From: Erinaceus europaeus
Taxonomy: Eukaryota; Chordata; Mammalia; Eulipotyphla; Erinaceidae
Length of the DNA: 64,000 nt
Direction of reading: 5' to 3'
Assembly: GCF_950295315.1 (NCBI RefSeq)
Contig: NC_080181.1
Coordinates: 4,466,726-4,530,725, forward strand
Position numbers and translations under genes: made by a program. The notes below the pieces were generated by a model. That model was not told the origin of the DNA. It did not search any database and worked only from the letters and a program-made list of their open reading frames with translations. Of the stretch, positions 23,671 through 34,112 are shown one piece after another (the first letter of the stretch is position 1; each line of letters begins with the position of its first letter).

Positions 23671-25089
23671 ACACTGTGCTTTCACATGCTGCTTTGATTC
23701 AGACTCTGCAGTATGATGCAGTCATTGATAGTACTCTCATTTGGAAAATGATTATATTTAAGGATAGCTAAGTTCCAATAGAGGTGATTTTTAAGTTGCA
23801 TGGATAGTGTAGTAAAAAATGATTTTTTAAATATGAGAAGTCAAATAGGCTTTCACTTTCATGTTCCTAGAAATCCTTGTTAGTCATATATATGCACTTT
23901 TCCATTAAGGAAAAGGCATAAACATTCACTACATCTAACCACAAACTGAAAGACCTTCACTATTGATTAGTTATAGGTTGAGTGATTTGCTTATTTGTGA
24001 TGCACGTTAGCATCTGCTAGTTGTTTTGACTTTTATGTAAAAGTGTGCTGCTTTTATTTTCACTACAACCAAAAAGCTCTTCATTTCCAAAAGAAGATAT
24101 GCAGTTATTTCCCTTGCAAATGGAGCTCCACAGCTTGAATTAAAACCTGAATTCATGAGATGTTATTCTCCAGATCAGTATGTAGCTGAACTCAGTGGAA
24201 TTCATGTGAACTTGAAAATAATTAATTGGCATATTAGTTATAAAATTCAGGAAAGAATTTCCTGCCTTTGCCAGATGATTCATTCGGAATAGTGCCTGTA
24301 AAGCTCAACTACAGCTGTCTTCACTGGACTTGTCAATAATGAAGCCACAACCCCTCCTCCCAAGGAATTTATTAAACGCTTCTTTGGTTAATGCTATTGC
24401 TCATCCGTCCTGGGAAGTCAGATGCATAATCAATATTAAAAGTATTCCCTTCTCACATTACTTGGAGAATTCTAGCTTCTAGGCCACTTAATATAAATAT
24501 AGCATCTAAATTCATGAACATGGTAAAGTCATTTGAAATTTTTTATCTACAAAATCTGAAATCTGTCAGTCAGCCTGTTCATTTTGCATCCCAAGAGTGG
24601 AGTGAAGATGTTAATCTTGCCCTCTTTAATGCCATCATAATTTAAAGAAATAAAGGGATCTTTGTATGCCTTCAAGTCTATTAGACATAACACTTGTACA
24701 ACCTCAGAAATAGATCTTGGAGTTTTCATCAAATTCTTTGAGCAGAGTAGACAGGAGGTGAGACAGGCAGGAAATCTTCTGGGACAGATGAAAATGTTAG
24801 AGATGACTAATGATGACAGGCTCTATGAGGAGCAGTGCAACTGTGGTCCAAAATTATCAAAAGTTCCATGAAAGCGGGCTAAAAAGAGCAAGGTGAGTGG
24901 TGATGGTAGAGGATGAGTCTCTTTATGCTAAGACTAGAAAGCCAAGTGGGCCTCAACGCATCAGTAGTATTTCTGAGAGCAGTTAGGTTTGGCTGGGAGG
25001 GCAGAAGGGCAGCAGCTGTGTGTGAACAGTGTGTGTGAACAGCACAGAGTGACATGTCAGTAGAACAGCAGGCTGGTTAGCTCTTGGCT

Positions 25090-25200
25090 GCTGTGTTCAC
25101 ATCTCCCCCTGAGCTCTAATAAAGTCACCTGAGGCAAGTTCCTTCAGCTCCTGTCCCCTCGGTTTCCTCATCATAAAACTGGCACTGGTGATAGTAAAGA
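25090..25200 (+). repeat. MIR fragment, + strand
   Basis: The order AAAGTCACCTGAGGCAAGTT, GGTTTCCTCATCATAAAACT and GATAGTAAAGAG follows the MIR core. This is an ancient mammalian SINE. Confidence 0.7.
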
Positions 25201-25349
25201 GACTAAGAGATGCCTCACCTTTGACAGGTGCCAGGTCCTGAGTTTGAGCCCCAGCCACTACACCTTCAGGGGGAAAGTTTCAAAGCAGTGCTGTGGTGTC
25301 TCTCCTCCTCTGTCTCTCACTCTCTCTCTCTTACCCTCTGCTTAAAAAA
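25201..25349 (+). repeat. SINE fragment, + strand
   Basis: CAGGTCCTGAGTTTGAGCCC, CACCTTCAGGGGGAAAG and a CTCTCTCTTACC tail ending in an A run. The head is worn; it sits directly after the MIR. Confidence 0.6.
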
Positions 25350-25574
25350 AGTTGGGTAAGCGTCGACAGGTACAGGAGAGTTATGCGAGCACAACACACT
25401 TCAGTACATCAACAGTATTTGAGTGAGAATTGACATATATCAAATGCTTGGCAAATATTAATACTTATTTTTATTATTTCCCTCAGACATTCGTTGGCCT
25501 TTTTATTTGGTTTTTAATTTCATGCCATACATTTCTCTGTCTGATATTTGGAGGTAACTGGACAACAAGAGAAT

Positions 25575-25576
<2 letters not shown>

Positions 25577-25627
<51 letters not shown>
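25577..25627 (+). repeat. (CA)n microsatellite
   Basis: About 25 uninterrupted CA units. Confidence 0.98.
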
Positions 25628-25629
<2 letters not shown>

Positions 25630-26237
25630 TAAGTCCATAGCTCAAAAGAGAGGCCAGGACAGAAGTATGAAAGTATAACTGTCCTAGTGTGAGGCAGTAA
25701 GTGGTAGCAAGGACTCTGGCTACCAAACTTTTCCAAACTCTAATTGTTACCTCTTATCATTCAGCCACAATGGCTCTGGATAACCAAATAGAACAGCCAG
25801 TTCTAAATAAGTCAGGCATCCCATGATCTAATTAGTACTCTTGTCAACAGATAGACTTTTTGATCCACAAGACAGTATTCACTCAGATGTAAACAGTACA
25901 TACTGAAACTTCTGGAAGTAAACTGACTGTAGCCACCTTTTTCACAGGCTGAGTTTGTCAGTTGAGATCATCCCTGACTTCTGATATTATTTCCATCCAG
26001 AAGTCAAAACCAATCAAAAATGGCTCCTGCTCTTTTTGATTTTTCACTCATTTGCCCTCCTCGCTCAGACGTAGCTGTAATGTGCACTGCTGAGGCTGCA
26101 GCTTGCAAAGTGGGTTTCAGTGCGACCCTGCCTTAAAATCCTTTAGGCAGAAACTAGTATACTTGCTTGGGAAGTAGGTTTCAAATTGGGATTTATTTCA
26201 ACTTACCTTTATTTTAAATTTTTAACTTTTTCTTTCT

Positions 26238-26585
26238 TTTTTCTTTTTTTGCCTCCAGTGTTATTGCTGGGGTTCAGTGCCTGCATCATGAATCCACTGC
26301 TCCTGGAGGCCTTTTTTTTTCTCCTTTTGTTGCCCTTGTTGTTGTAGCCTTGTTGCGGTTCTTATTGTTGTTGATGTCATTTGTTGTTGGATAGGACAGA
26401 GAGAAATGGAGAGAGGAGGGTAAGACAGAGGGGGAAAGAAAGATAGACACCTGCAGACCCGCTTCACCGCCTGTGAAGCAACTCCCCTGCAGGTGGGGAG
26501 CCGGGGGCTCAAACTGGGGTCCTTATGCCGGTCCTTGCGCTTTGCGCCACGTGCGCCCAACCCGCTGCGCTACCTCCCGACCCCC
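26238..26585 (-). repeat. long-type ERI SINE with 14-bp target-site duplication
   Basis: A well-preserved copy that shows the whole long type on the - strand: 3' extension (GCCTCCAGTGTTATTGCTGG to CCACTGCTCCTGGAGGCC), TTGTTG-rich linker, CCTGCAGG body, GGGGGCTCAAACTGGGG and a head near GCTGCGCTACCTCCCGACCC. AACTTTTTCTTTCT (26224-26237) and AACTTTTTATTTCT (26586-26599) flank it. Confidence 0.92.
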
Positions 26586-28127
26586 AACTTTTTATTTCTA
26601 TTTGAGAGGTACCCAACCTTGTCTAGTGCTACAGAAAGCTAACAGAGAAATAATTTCTCTATCTCCAGAGAGAGAAAAGCTGTCATCTAGCCACATATTT
26701 TGTGCTTCTGAATTTATTTATGCCCCTCACAATCTTTTTTGACAAAGATGTAATTGCTTCCATAATATAAACGCTGAAAGAAGGTACTTGGCACACAAAT
26801 CTTTGCAATACGCTCATTCAGAAGACAAACAGAACTGTGTCCTAATAGCAGATGATTCCCAAAGTCTCTCTGTGTCTGAAATGAAGCACGTGGTGAACTC
26901 TGGAGATCAGGTTGTTCACACCCCAGTGGCATGGAATTTCTTTCCATTTATTTACCAAAAAAAAAAAAAAAAAAAAAAATTCAAGGATTTTAATTTCTGC
27001 CAAATAGTGATGAAAAACATTTTCTGGAGGTCTCTTAATCAGAATTTTAGAATGAAGTAGAATTTCCAGATTTTTTAAAAAATCTGGTAGATGCACAAAC
27101 AATAGGGATGGAGGATGAAAAAGCACTGAGCAACAGACAAGTGTAAAAGGCGCTCAGAGAATGGCAGGAGGAGATGCGGTGACCTAGTCCGTGGCAGGAA
27201 TCAGTGGCAGCTTGTATAAAGAGGAGTGGGGATTTGCCAACGCATCCTGACTTATCATGATCAGAGCATGTGATTTGGATGAAAGCTTTACCAGAAGAAA
27301 AGGTGCTTAGTGCAAACCTGTGGTTTTTGAAGTCTCTGTGGACTTTTTTTTTTTTGCATTAGCAAGGGTAGCTGTTTTTGACTGTTTTTCAATTTATACT
27401 ATACCAAGCTTTCCAGATATATATGTGACCATCTTCCATTAGAAAAGGGAAACCTCTCAGAAAATGATCATGTTGGTTATGTTGACAATTCTTTTAATGT
27501 CCCAATAACTGTGTCTTAAATCTTATGTAGAACTCTCTTCGCTATATAGGTCCCTGAATAAAAAACATACTATTCAAACAGATTAATCTGAACTCACACT
27601 AGTGATCAGTGGTTCTTCTCAGAGTCTCTATAGTTTTTATGGGGTGGTGTTTTTTTCAGTCAATTTTTTACAGAACTTTTTGAACTCATGCTTGGCCTTT
27701 ATTCTGCCATTTCATCTAGTGTGTGTTTGTGACACCATATTTATGATTCAGCAGTGTCAAAGCTAGAAATATTTTGTTCTTCACAGAGAGTGAAACCTCA
27801 AGCAAAGTGCATATTTTGATGGATGCCAGTCAGACATGGTGTATTTGAGAGAAATTGTGGGAAAGGTCAGTGAGCAGAGGGACAAATGAAAAGGTGGCTT
27901 CCAGCAATAGCACTGAGACCTTTGGGGACTTTCTTCTCAGTCCACACCTGTCTTAAAAGTCAGTGCATGCCTTTTAAATACCAGCATTCAGAATGCACTT
28001 CTTATACAATCATGGAAATGTAGTTTTGTGGTTGAAACAACGAAGCAAAATCTAATGAAACTTAGACCCTGTCTGTACTTGCCCTGGGTAAAAAGGAAAA
28101 ATAATTTAAGGAGTTACATATTGTGAA

Positions 28128-28245
28128 TAAATGTTCTAAGTACCAAGCGCTCTGCTAAGTATTGCTGCTACTATGACTAACTTAAATCTGTGTGACGAGT
28201 GCTCATATCACAAGTGCCCATACTACAGTAGGGGCTTCCGACGAT
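28128..28245 (-). repeat. MIR fragment, - strand
   Basis: TAAGTACCAAGCGCTCTGCTA followed by a diverged core (CACAAGTGCCCATACTACAG) resembles MIR on the - strand. Weak. Confidence 0.45.
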
Positions 28246-28621
28246 GAGAAATGGCTTAACTGAAGGTTGTTAATTTTTGTCCTCATTGGACTGTCACCAC
28301 TACAGATGGACTTTTTGTTGTTGTTTTGTTTTGACTTCTCCTGAGATGCCCCAGTTAACCCAGATAAAGATCACTTAGCTTATCTTGCTAGATTTCTTCT
28401 TTATCTTTGGTAAACAAGTGTCTCCAAAGTATCTCTGAAGATGCTTGACCCAAGCAAGTACAAAATCCAGAAAGAACATTCTTTTTTATCTTGTTAGCTT
28501 CTTTTTTCACAACTAACATAACATTTTATGAAAAAACCAAAAAGCTGTGTGGCAGGTGCAGTGCTTCAGTGGGCATAGCTCAGTGCCGTCCTATTCATTG
28601 TTTCCATTTTCCTTCACACAG

Positions 28622-28731
28622 AACCCACCACTGCTCCCACTGACGTCAAGGCAACCAGCATGTCTGTGTCAGAGATTCTCATTGCGTGGAAACACCCTAA
28701 AGAGAGTCTAGGAAGACCACAGGGATTTGAG
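28622..28731 (+). CDS. CNTN5: contactin-5 exon: start of FnIII-3
   Basis: The acceptor is TTCCTTCACACAG and the donor TTTGAG/GTATGA. The exon is 110 nt, entering at phase 1 and leaving at phase 0. It encodes [36 protein letters not shown]: the linker and first strands of the third FnIII domain with the core Trp in AWKH. The last Phe-Glu joins IGYRKDMEQ in the exon at 38727. Confidence 0.96.
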
Positions 28732-28763
28732 GTATGAACACAGATATTGATATTGTGCCTTGC

Positions 28764-29026
28764 AGGGGCTGGGCAGTGGCACACCCAATTAAACACACAT
28801 AGTACTAATCATAAAGACCCGTGCAAGAACTTGGGTTCGAGCCCCTGGCTCCCTACCTGCAGAGGGGATGCTTCACAAGTGACGAAGCAGGCCTTAGGTG
28901 TCTATGTTTAACTCTCTCTATCTCCCCGTCCTCTCTCAAATTTCTCTGTCCTGTCCAATAACATGGGGGAAATGGCCGCCAGGAACAGTGGATTCGCGGT
29001 GCTGGCTCTGAGCCTACGCACACACT
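28764..29026 (+). repeat. long-type SINE, + strand, 33 bp after a splice donor
   Basis: The head GGGGCTGGGCAGTGGCACAC, B box GGTTCGAGCCCC, body and 3' extension (AATGGCCGCCAGGAACAGTG, CGGTGCTGGCTCTGAGCC) read in the sense of the gene. It starts almost directly after the donor of the 28622-28731 exon. Confidence 0.85.
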
Positions 29027-30206
29027 CCTCTCCTTCGCCATCCTCCTGGCCTTCCTTCTTCACAGATTTCACCTGTAAGAACTTTGATCATTACCCACTT
29101 GCACTCACACTTCAGTGCCAAAATCTGCTTCTGGGAAGCCCAGCCTAAAACGTGTAGGTGCCCCCAGACCTCTTTTTCAGAATGCCTGAGAGCAGGTCTC
29201 TGCTTTGCTTGTAGAAACCCACACACAGAGTGCATTTGGCAAACAGAGAACTGAAGAGCCAGGCTCACCCTCATCGTCGGGCACCCAGGGATGCATGTGG
29301 GAAACTCAATTAAATAAGAGCCAGAAAGGCACTGGAGTCCTACCGTCCCAGTGTCCTTAATTACTCTAGAATGTGTTACATCCTGGTCCTCTGAAGACGG
29401 GTGGATATAGACCCAAGTCCATGCCTGTACATACTTCTGATCCATACATGTCTACAGTTTTCCAAAATATATAACAGTCAATAACATATGCATTTATTCA
29501 GTAATTTTTTCACTCATATTTTATATTATGGTAATTACCAAATTAATGATACTTAGGCTTCTTTTTGTAAGAGAGTTTGGATACCATTTTATCTTTTTAA
29601 TAACTAGAACTAGCTAATAATTTTTTTAAGGGGGGGATTGACAAATAGTCTTTAATTAGACATTCCAAATATTACCAGCAAAATTTTTCTCAGGGGAAAA
29701 AGGTTGCTGAGATATTTAAGTGACTCAAGTAGAATTTTAATTTTTTTTTAATTTTTATTTTATATGTGTGTGTCATCTATACACACACACATCTGTCGCA
29801 AGCAAACACGTACACAGTGACTTAGCTTCAGGTTTGATCACTTGATTAGTATTAAGACAAAGCTTATTCCATTTTTACATTTCTTACTGAATGGAGTTCC
29901 AGCCCATACTGTGTTCAAGATGTGCAGGTATCAGATGCAGCACTTGCAGAAGGTGTATGCCTTTTAGCTATTTTAGATAGGTGGCTACAACCATTTCCGC
30001 CTAGTAAGTCCACTGAAAGAACACATGCTGTACTTTTCTCTATACAGTAAGTTGTAACAGTGATGTCTCAAGGGGAGGAGGACCAGGATTGTTTTTGTTG
30101 CATGCTTCATGATCTGATACCAGTCATTTGATCAAGAGACAAAAACAAAGGAGCCTCAGTCCTGTCTGACAATGACTCAAACACATATATCTTTACTTTT
30201 TATTGG

Positions 30207-30207
<1 letters not shown>

Positions 30208-30265
<58 letters not shown>
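30208..30265 (+). repeat. (GT)n microsatellite
   Basis: About 28 uninterrupted GT units. Confidence 0.98.
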
Positions 30266-30266
<1 letters not shown>

Positions 30267-30657
30267 AAAAAGGAATTTCAGATAGAAATTTAAAAAAATA
30301 AAACTGAAATGAAGCCAATTGTCAAAAGGCTAACATAAAGGCTATTTTATTTCCCATATGGTATGTGAGTAGCAGTTATTTTACAGATACTCTTTGGCTT
30401 TTTATTATGACTGTATAAAAATAAGACTATAAAATTCTGAACAGTAACAAGAAAATAAGATGCTAAATTTACCCTTTTTTGAAATTCTTCAGACTCTGAT
30501 TTAAATTAAATAGTGTTCATGTTCCTATCATTAGATCTCTTTCTTTGGTTATTTTCATAGGGTAAGAGACTAACTATAACTATTTCTGTTTACAAAATTC
30601 AGACAATCAAAAAGGAAGAGGGAACATTTCAGTTGCTTAACTTGACTTGTCCCTTCC

Positions 30658-30909
30658 CCTTTTTTGCCTCCAGGGTTATCACTGAGGCTTAGTGTCGGCA
30701 CTATGAATCCACTGCTCCTATTGACCATTTTTTCCATTTTATTGGATAGGACAGAGAGAAACTGGGGGGGGAGACAGAAGGATAGCCACCTACAGACCTA
30801 CTTCACTGATCCTGAAGCGTCCTTGCTGCAGGTGGGGAGCAGGGGCTTGAACCAGGGTCCTATGCATAGTGCTATCTGCGCTTAACCAGATGCACCACCG
30901 CCCAGGCCT
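30658..30909 (-). repeat. long-type SINE, - strand, shortened linker
   Basis: TTTGCCTCCAGGGTTATCAC, CCACTGCTCCTATTGACC, then directly TTTTATTGGATAGGACAGAG without the TTGTTG linker, then GCAGGTGGGGAGCAGGGGC and ACCAGATGCACCACCGCCCA. Confidence 0.85.
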
Positions 30910-31005
30910 CTGTTCAGCTGAAAAGCAGTGCTGTAGAATCAGAAAGCCATTAATCATTCAGTTAACTGTTTCTGTGTTCATTTAAAGAGTCATGTGGAGT
31001 TTTTT

Positions 31006-31280
31006 TTTAATTTTTATTTATTTATTCCTCTTGTTGCCCTTGTTGTTTTATTGTTGTAGTTATTATTGATGTCATTGTTGTTGGATAGGACAGAGAGAAA
31101 TGGAGAGAGGAGGGGAAGACAGAGAGGGGGAAAGAATGACAGACACCTGCAGACCTGCTTCACCGCCTGTGAAGCGACTCCTCTGCAGGTGGGGAGCCGG
31201 GGCTCGAACCGGAATCCTTCTGCTGGTCCTTGTGCTTAGCGCCACCTGCGCTTAACACGCTGTGCTACCGCCCGACTCCC
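31006..31280 (-). repeat. ERI-type SINE (short 3' end) with target-site duplication
   Basis: TTATTTATTCCTCTTGTTGC, GGATAGGACAGAGAGAAATG, GGGGCTCGAACCGGAATCC and CGCTGTGCTACCGCCCGACT form a nearly complete copy. CATGTGGAGTTTTT occurs at 30991-31004 and again from 31283, marking the duplication. Confidence 0.92.
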
Positions 31281-31639
31281 AACATGTGGAGTTTTTAAAT
31301 GTCTTATTTTTGATCAGTAATACTCCTTTCTTCTAAACTGCATTGTCTTAAGTATTCCGCGATTCATTTATCATTCCACCGTTGTCACTAGGGCTATTTC
31401 CTATTTGAATTCATTGTGAATGGCACTGACTAAATAGAGCAAATTTGGGGAAATTGTCTATTTTCAGTATTAACCTATAATCACAGTATATCTCTTCAGT
31501 TTTTATCCCATTGTGTTTTCTGCTTTTCAGTTCTCTCTTGATCTTTGTCAATATGGATCTTACTATCTTTCCTTAGAACTAGCTCTGTTTTATTTTTGTT
31601 CTATTGCAACTTTATTTTATGCACTCTTTTTTAGTCTTT

Positions 31640-32045
31640 TTCAAATTTATTTTTACTATCATTATTTATTATTGGATAGAGACAGCCAGAAATCGAGAGG
31701 GAATGGGGAAACAGAGCAAAAGAGACAGCTGCAGACCTGTTTTACCACTTACAAAGCTTTCCCCCTGCAGGTGGGGACCAGGGACTTGAACCTGGGTCTT
31801 TTTTTTTTTAATTGTTGTAGTTACTGTTGTTATTGATATCATCATTGTTGGATAGAACAGAGAGAAATGGAAAGAGTAGGGGAAGACAGAGGGGGGAAGA
31901 AAGACACCTGCAGACCTGCTTCACCGCCTGTGAAGCGAGTGACTCCCCTGCAGGTGGGGAGCCGGGGGCTTGAACCGAGACCCTTGAACCTGGGTCTTTA
32001 CACATTCTGAAATGTGCACTCAACCAGGTTTGCCACCACTAGTCT
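31640..32045 (-). repeat. older - strand SINE split by a nested SINE
   Basis: The left piece runs to GACTTGAACCTGGGTCTT at 31800 and the right piece restarts with TTGAACCTGGGTCTTT at 31984 and ends in the head (CTCAACCAGGTTTGCCACCA). Together they form one second-type SINE interrupted in the B-box region. Confidence 0.88.
31801..31983 (-). repeat. 5'-truncated ERI-type SINE nested in another SINE
   Basis: It begins with a T run and TTGTTGTAGTTACTGTTG and ends at GGGCTTGAACCGAGACCC, so the tRNA-like A-box end is missing. The 15-16-bp TTGAACCTGGGTCTT(T) at 31786 and 31984 is the target duplication. Both copies have the same orientation. Confidence 0.88.
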
Positions 32046-32277
32046 TCATAATTTTATTTTATGTAACTTAAGTGTGAAGTACATAGGAATATTTACTAAA
32101 TGTCTGTGTCTCTGTTCCAGTGATTTGGAACTAAGATGGACTCTGCTTAAAATGTAACTCCACTTAGCTGGTCCTTCTGTGCTATTATGGAACAAGTCTG
32201 GATTTTTATATAATTTTACCCAATGTATCCCATTTAAGATAAATCTCAAAATATATGCATTAAGCTTTTTCCACTTT

Positions 32278-32462
32278 GGGGACCAGGCGGTGGCACACCT
32301 GCTTGAATGTACACATCACCATCTGCAAGGACCCAGATTCAAGTCCCAGTCCCCACCTGCAAGGGAGGCACTTCATGGGTGATGAAGCAGTGCTGCAGGT
32401 GTCTCTCTTTCTCTCTTCCTCTTTATCTCTCCCACTCTTCTCAACTTCTCTCTGACCTATAG
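32278..32462 (+). repeat. SINE (second head type), + strand
   Basis: GGGGACCAGGCGGTGGCACAC, CAAGGACCCAGATTCAAGTC, CCACCTGCAAGGGAGGCAC and a CTCTCTTTCTCTC tail. Confidence 0.8.
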
Positions 32463-32475
32463 TTTTTCTCCACCG

Positions 32476-32825
32476 TGGGGGCCAGAGAGATAGCGCATTA
32501 AGTAGATCACACACTTTGCTCTGTGGGAAGATCTGGGCTTGCACCCATAGCGTCACGTGGGAGGAGCACACACCAAAGGGACTGTGCTGGCTCTCAGCCT
32601 AAAATGGAAAAAAAAGAGTTCAACACTAGTGGTGGGCTTGTGCAGGCATGGTCACAAAAAGTAATAAGTTACCACTTAGGGGATTGGAGAAAGAGTCCCC
32701 TGAGTAGGTGGTGTGCCTAGCTATGGGCCTGCATATTGAACCCCAACACCACATGAAAGGTGCCATAGTGCTGGAGGAAGCTCCAATGATATGTTGTCTC
32801 TCCCAATCATGATCTCTTTATCATT
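32476..32825 (+). repeat. two adjacent old tRNA-like SINE remnants
   Basis: The first (about 32476-32600) has GGGGGCCAGAGAGATAGCGC and the B-box-like GGGCTTGCACCC. The second (about 32680-32825) has GTCCCCTGAGTAGGTGGTG and ATTGAACCCCAACACC, then GTGCTGGAGGAAGCTCC. Limits are approximate. Confidence 0.5.
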
Positions 32826-33009
32826 GGTCTCTTTTTGTCTTCTGAATGTTAAGTCTTACCAGGAATAGTAAAATTGCACAAGGTCTCCAGCTTCAGAATA
32901 AATGGACCATAAATGAAGAAAATTAAAACTGCCAATTTTCTGCTTCCTGAGGACATGCAGGCTGGAGCCTACACTTCAAAGACCAATTCAAAAGTCCTGT
33001 GGAGTGCAG

Positions 33010-33347
33010 TTCTTCTTCTTCTTCTTCTTCTTCTTCTTCTTCTTCTTCTTCTTCTTCTTCTTCTTCTTCTTCTTCCTTCTTCTTCTTCTTCTGCTTCTGC
33101 TTCTCCTTCTTCTTCTCCTTCTTCTCCTTCTGCTTCTTCTTCTCCTTCTTCTTCTTCTTCTCCTTCTTCTTCTCCTTCTTCTCCTTCTTCTTCTTCTTCT
33201 TCTTCTTCTTCTTCTTCTTCTTCTTCTTCTTCTCCTCCTTCTCCTTCTCCTTCTCCTTCTCCTTCTCCTTCTCCTTCTCCTTCTCCTTCTCCTTCTCCTT
33301 CTCCTTCTCCTTCTCCTTCTCCTTCTTCTTCTTCTTCTTCTTCTTCT
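33010..33347 (+). repeat. (CTT)n / (CTCCTT)n polypyrimidine tract (tail of the LINE)
   Basis: The left part is nearly pure CTT (33010-33075), the middle is CTT broken by CTG and CTC, and the right part (about 33231-33324) is a hexamer array of about 15 CTCCTT units. A short CTT run then joins the LINE stop codon. It gives poly-Ser, poly-Phe, poly-Leu and poly-Arg frames that are not genes. Confidence 0.97.
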
Positions 33348-33811
33348 AGCGTTTGCCCTTCTTCCGTAGCCAGTCAACAGCGAGCGTCAGGTTGAGCCTG
33401 ATGTAAAGTTTCGAGACCTCCTTTGAATCTGGAGAGGTGGCAGTTGTTGACTATGTGGGTCATAGTCTGTCTGTAGCCGCAGGGGCAGTTCCGGTCATCT
33501 CTGGCTCCCCAGCGATGGAACATAGCAGCGCACCGGCCATGGCCTGTTCGATAGCGATTGAGGAGGGCCCAATCATAACATGCTAGGTCAAAGCCGGGTT
33601 GACGCTTGCAGGGGTCTGTGATGAGGTGTTTGTTCTTGACCTCAGCTGACTGCCAACTCTGTTTCCAAGAGACTGGAACAGACAAGTTCAGTGTAGGCGT
33701 AGGGGACCAGATTGGGTGACAAGACATCAAGCGTTAGACAGGGTGGGTGAAGATATCCGCGTATATTGGCAGGTCCGGTCGAGCGTAGACGTGGGAAATG
33801 AACTTAGATGA
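33017..33811 (-). mobile_element. 5'-truncated non-LTR retrotransposon (LINE) with GAA-rich tail, - strand
   Basis: Read on the - strand, the body (33811 to about 33348) encodes the C-terminal end of a reverse-transcriptase ORF. Recognisable blocks are YARPDLPIYADIFTHP, CHPIWSPTPT, RQPGFDLACYDWALLNRYRT and CPCGYRQTMTHIVNNC; the last is a CxC...H...C zinc-finger-like motif. There is one in-frame TAA between HPV and RLMSCHP, and a small frameshift near the end, after which DWLRKKGKR runs to TAG. The tail begins at that TAG: about 330 bp of GAA and GGAGAA units. TGCAGTTCTTCT occurs at 33005-33016 and 33812-33823, a 12-bp duplication whose last five bases could be shared with the tail. The motifs recall RTE-, CR1- or Jockey-related elements; I cannot place the clade. 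It is unlike mammalian L1 or L2. Confidence 0.85.
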
Positions 33812-34112
33812 TGCAGTTCTTCTAATGGTAGATTTCTCTAGGCCGATGGGCCCATGTTTACAAGCCCCACCCCAGTGTGTCACCCTGGACGTTCAATCTG
33901 ATACAAAAACATACCCTCAGAAACAAAACCTTCACACTCACCTAGTGTAGTGTTTGTTTTTCAAGAATAAACTCTCCTCCAGCTTCAGGCTGCCTTAGGA
34001 AGCTTAGAGAGCTGTCAGTGGTCTTTCGAGTCAGGACTGGTGTGAACACTTCACTCAGCACCATTCACATGTTGTCTTTTCCACATCTCCAACACTTGCC
34101 TTTCTACCAATC

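Larger units (their letters stand above)
21243..28621 (+). other. CNTN5: CNTN5 intron, phase 1, 7.4 kb, between FnIII-2 and FnIII-3
   Basis: Non-coding. It holds a short SINE with duplications (22311), a long SINE (23342), an AT-rich block at 24,230-24,480 rich in TAATTA-like sites, a MIR plus SINE pair (25090-25349), a (CA)n tract (25577-25627), a SINE with duplications (26238), and mostly unique sequence from 26,600 to 28,621 with a MIR trace near 28,130. Confidence 0.9.

Noticed and set aside
33231..33330. Regular hexamer array that could resemble a CRISPR or satellite array
   Set aside because: There are no spacers; it is a simple repeat that forms the LINE tail.
32913..33395. Long open frames with poly-Ser, poly-Phe, poly-Leu and poly-Arg on both strands
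   Set aside because: They are six-frame readings of the CTT/CTCCTT microsatellite and not proteins.
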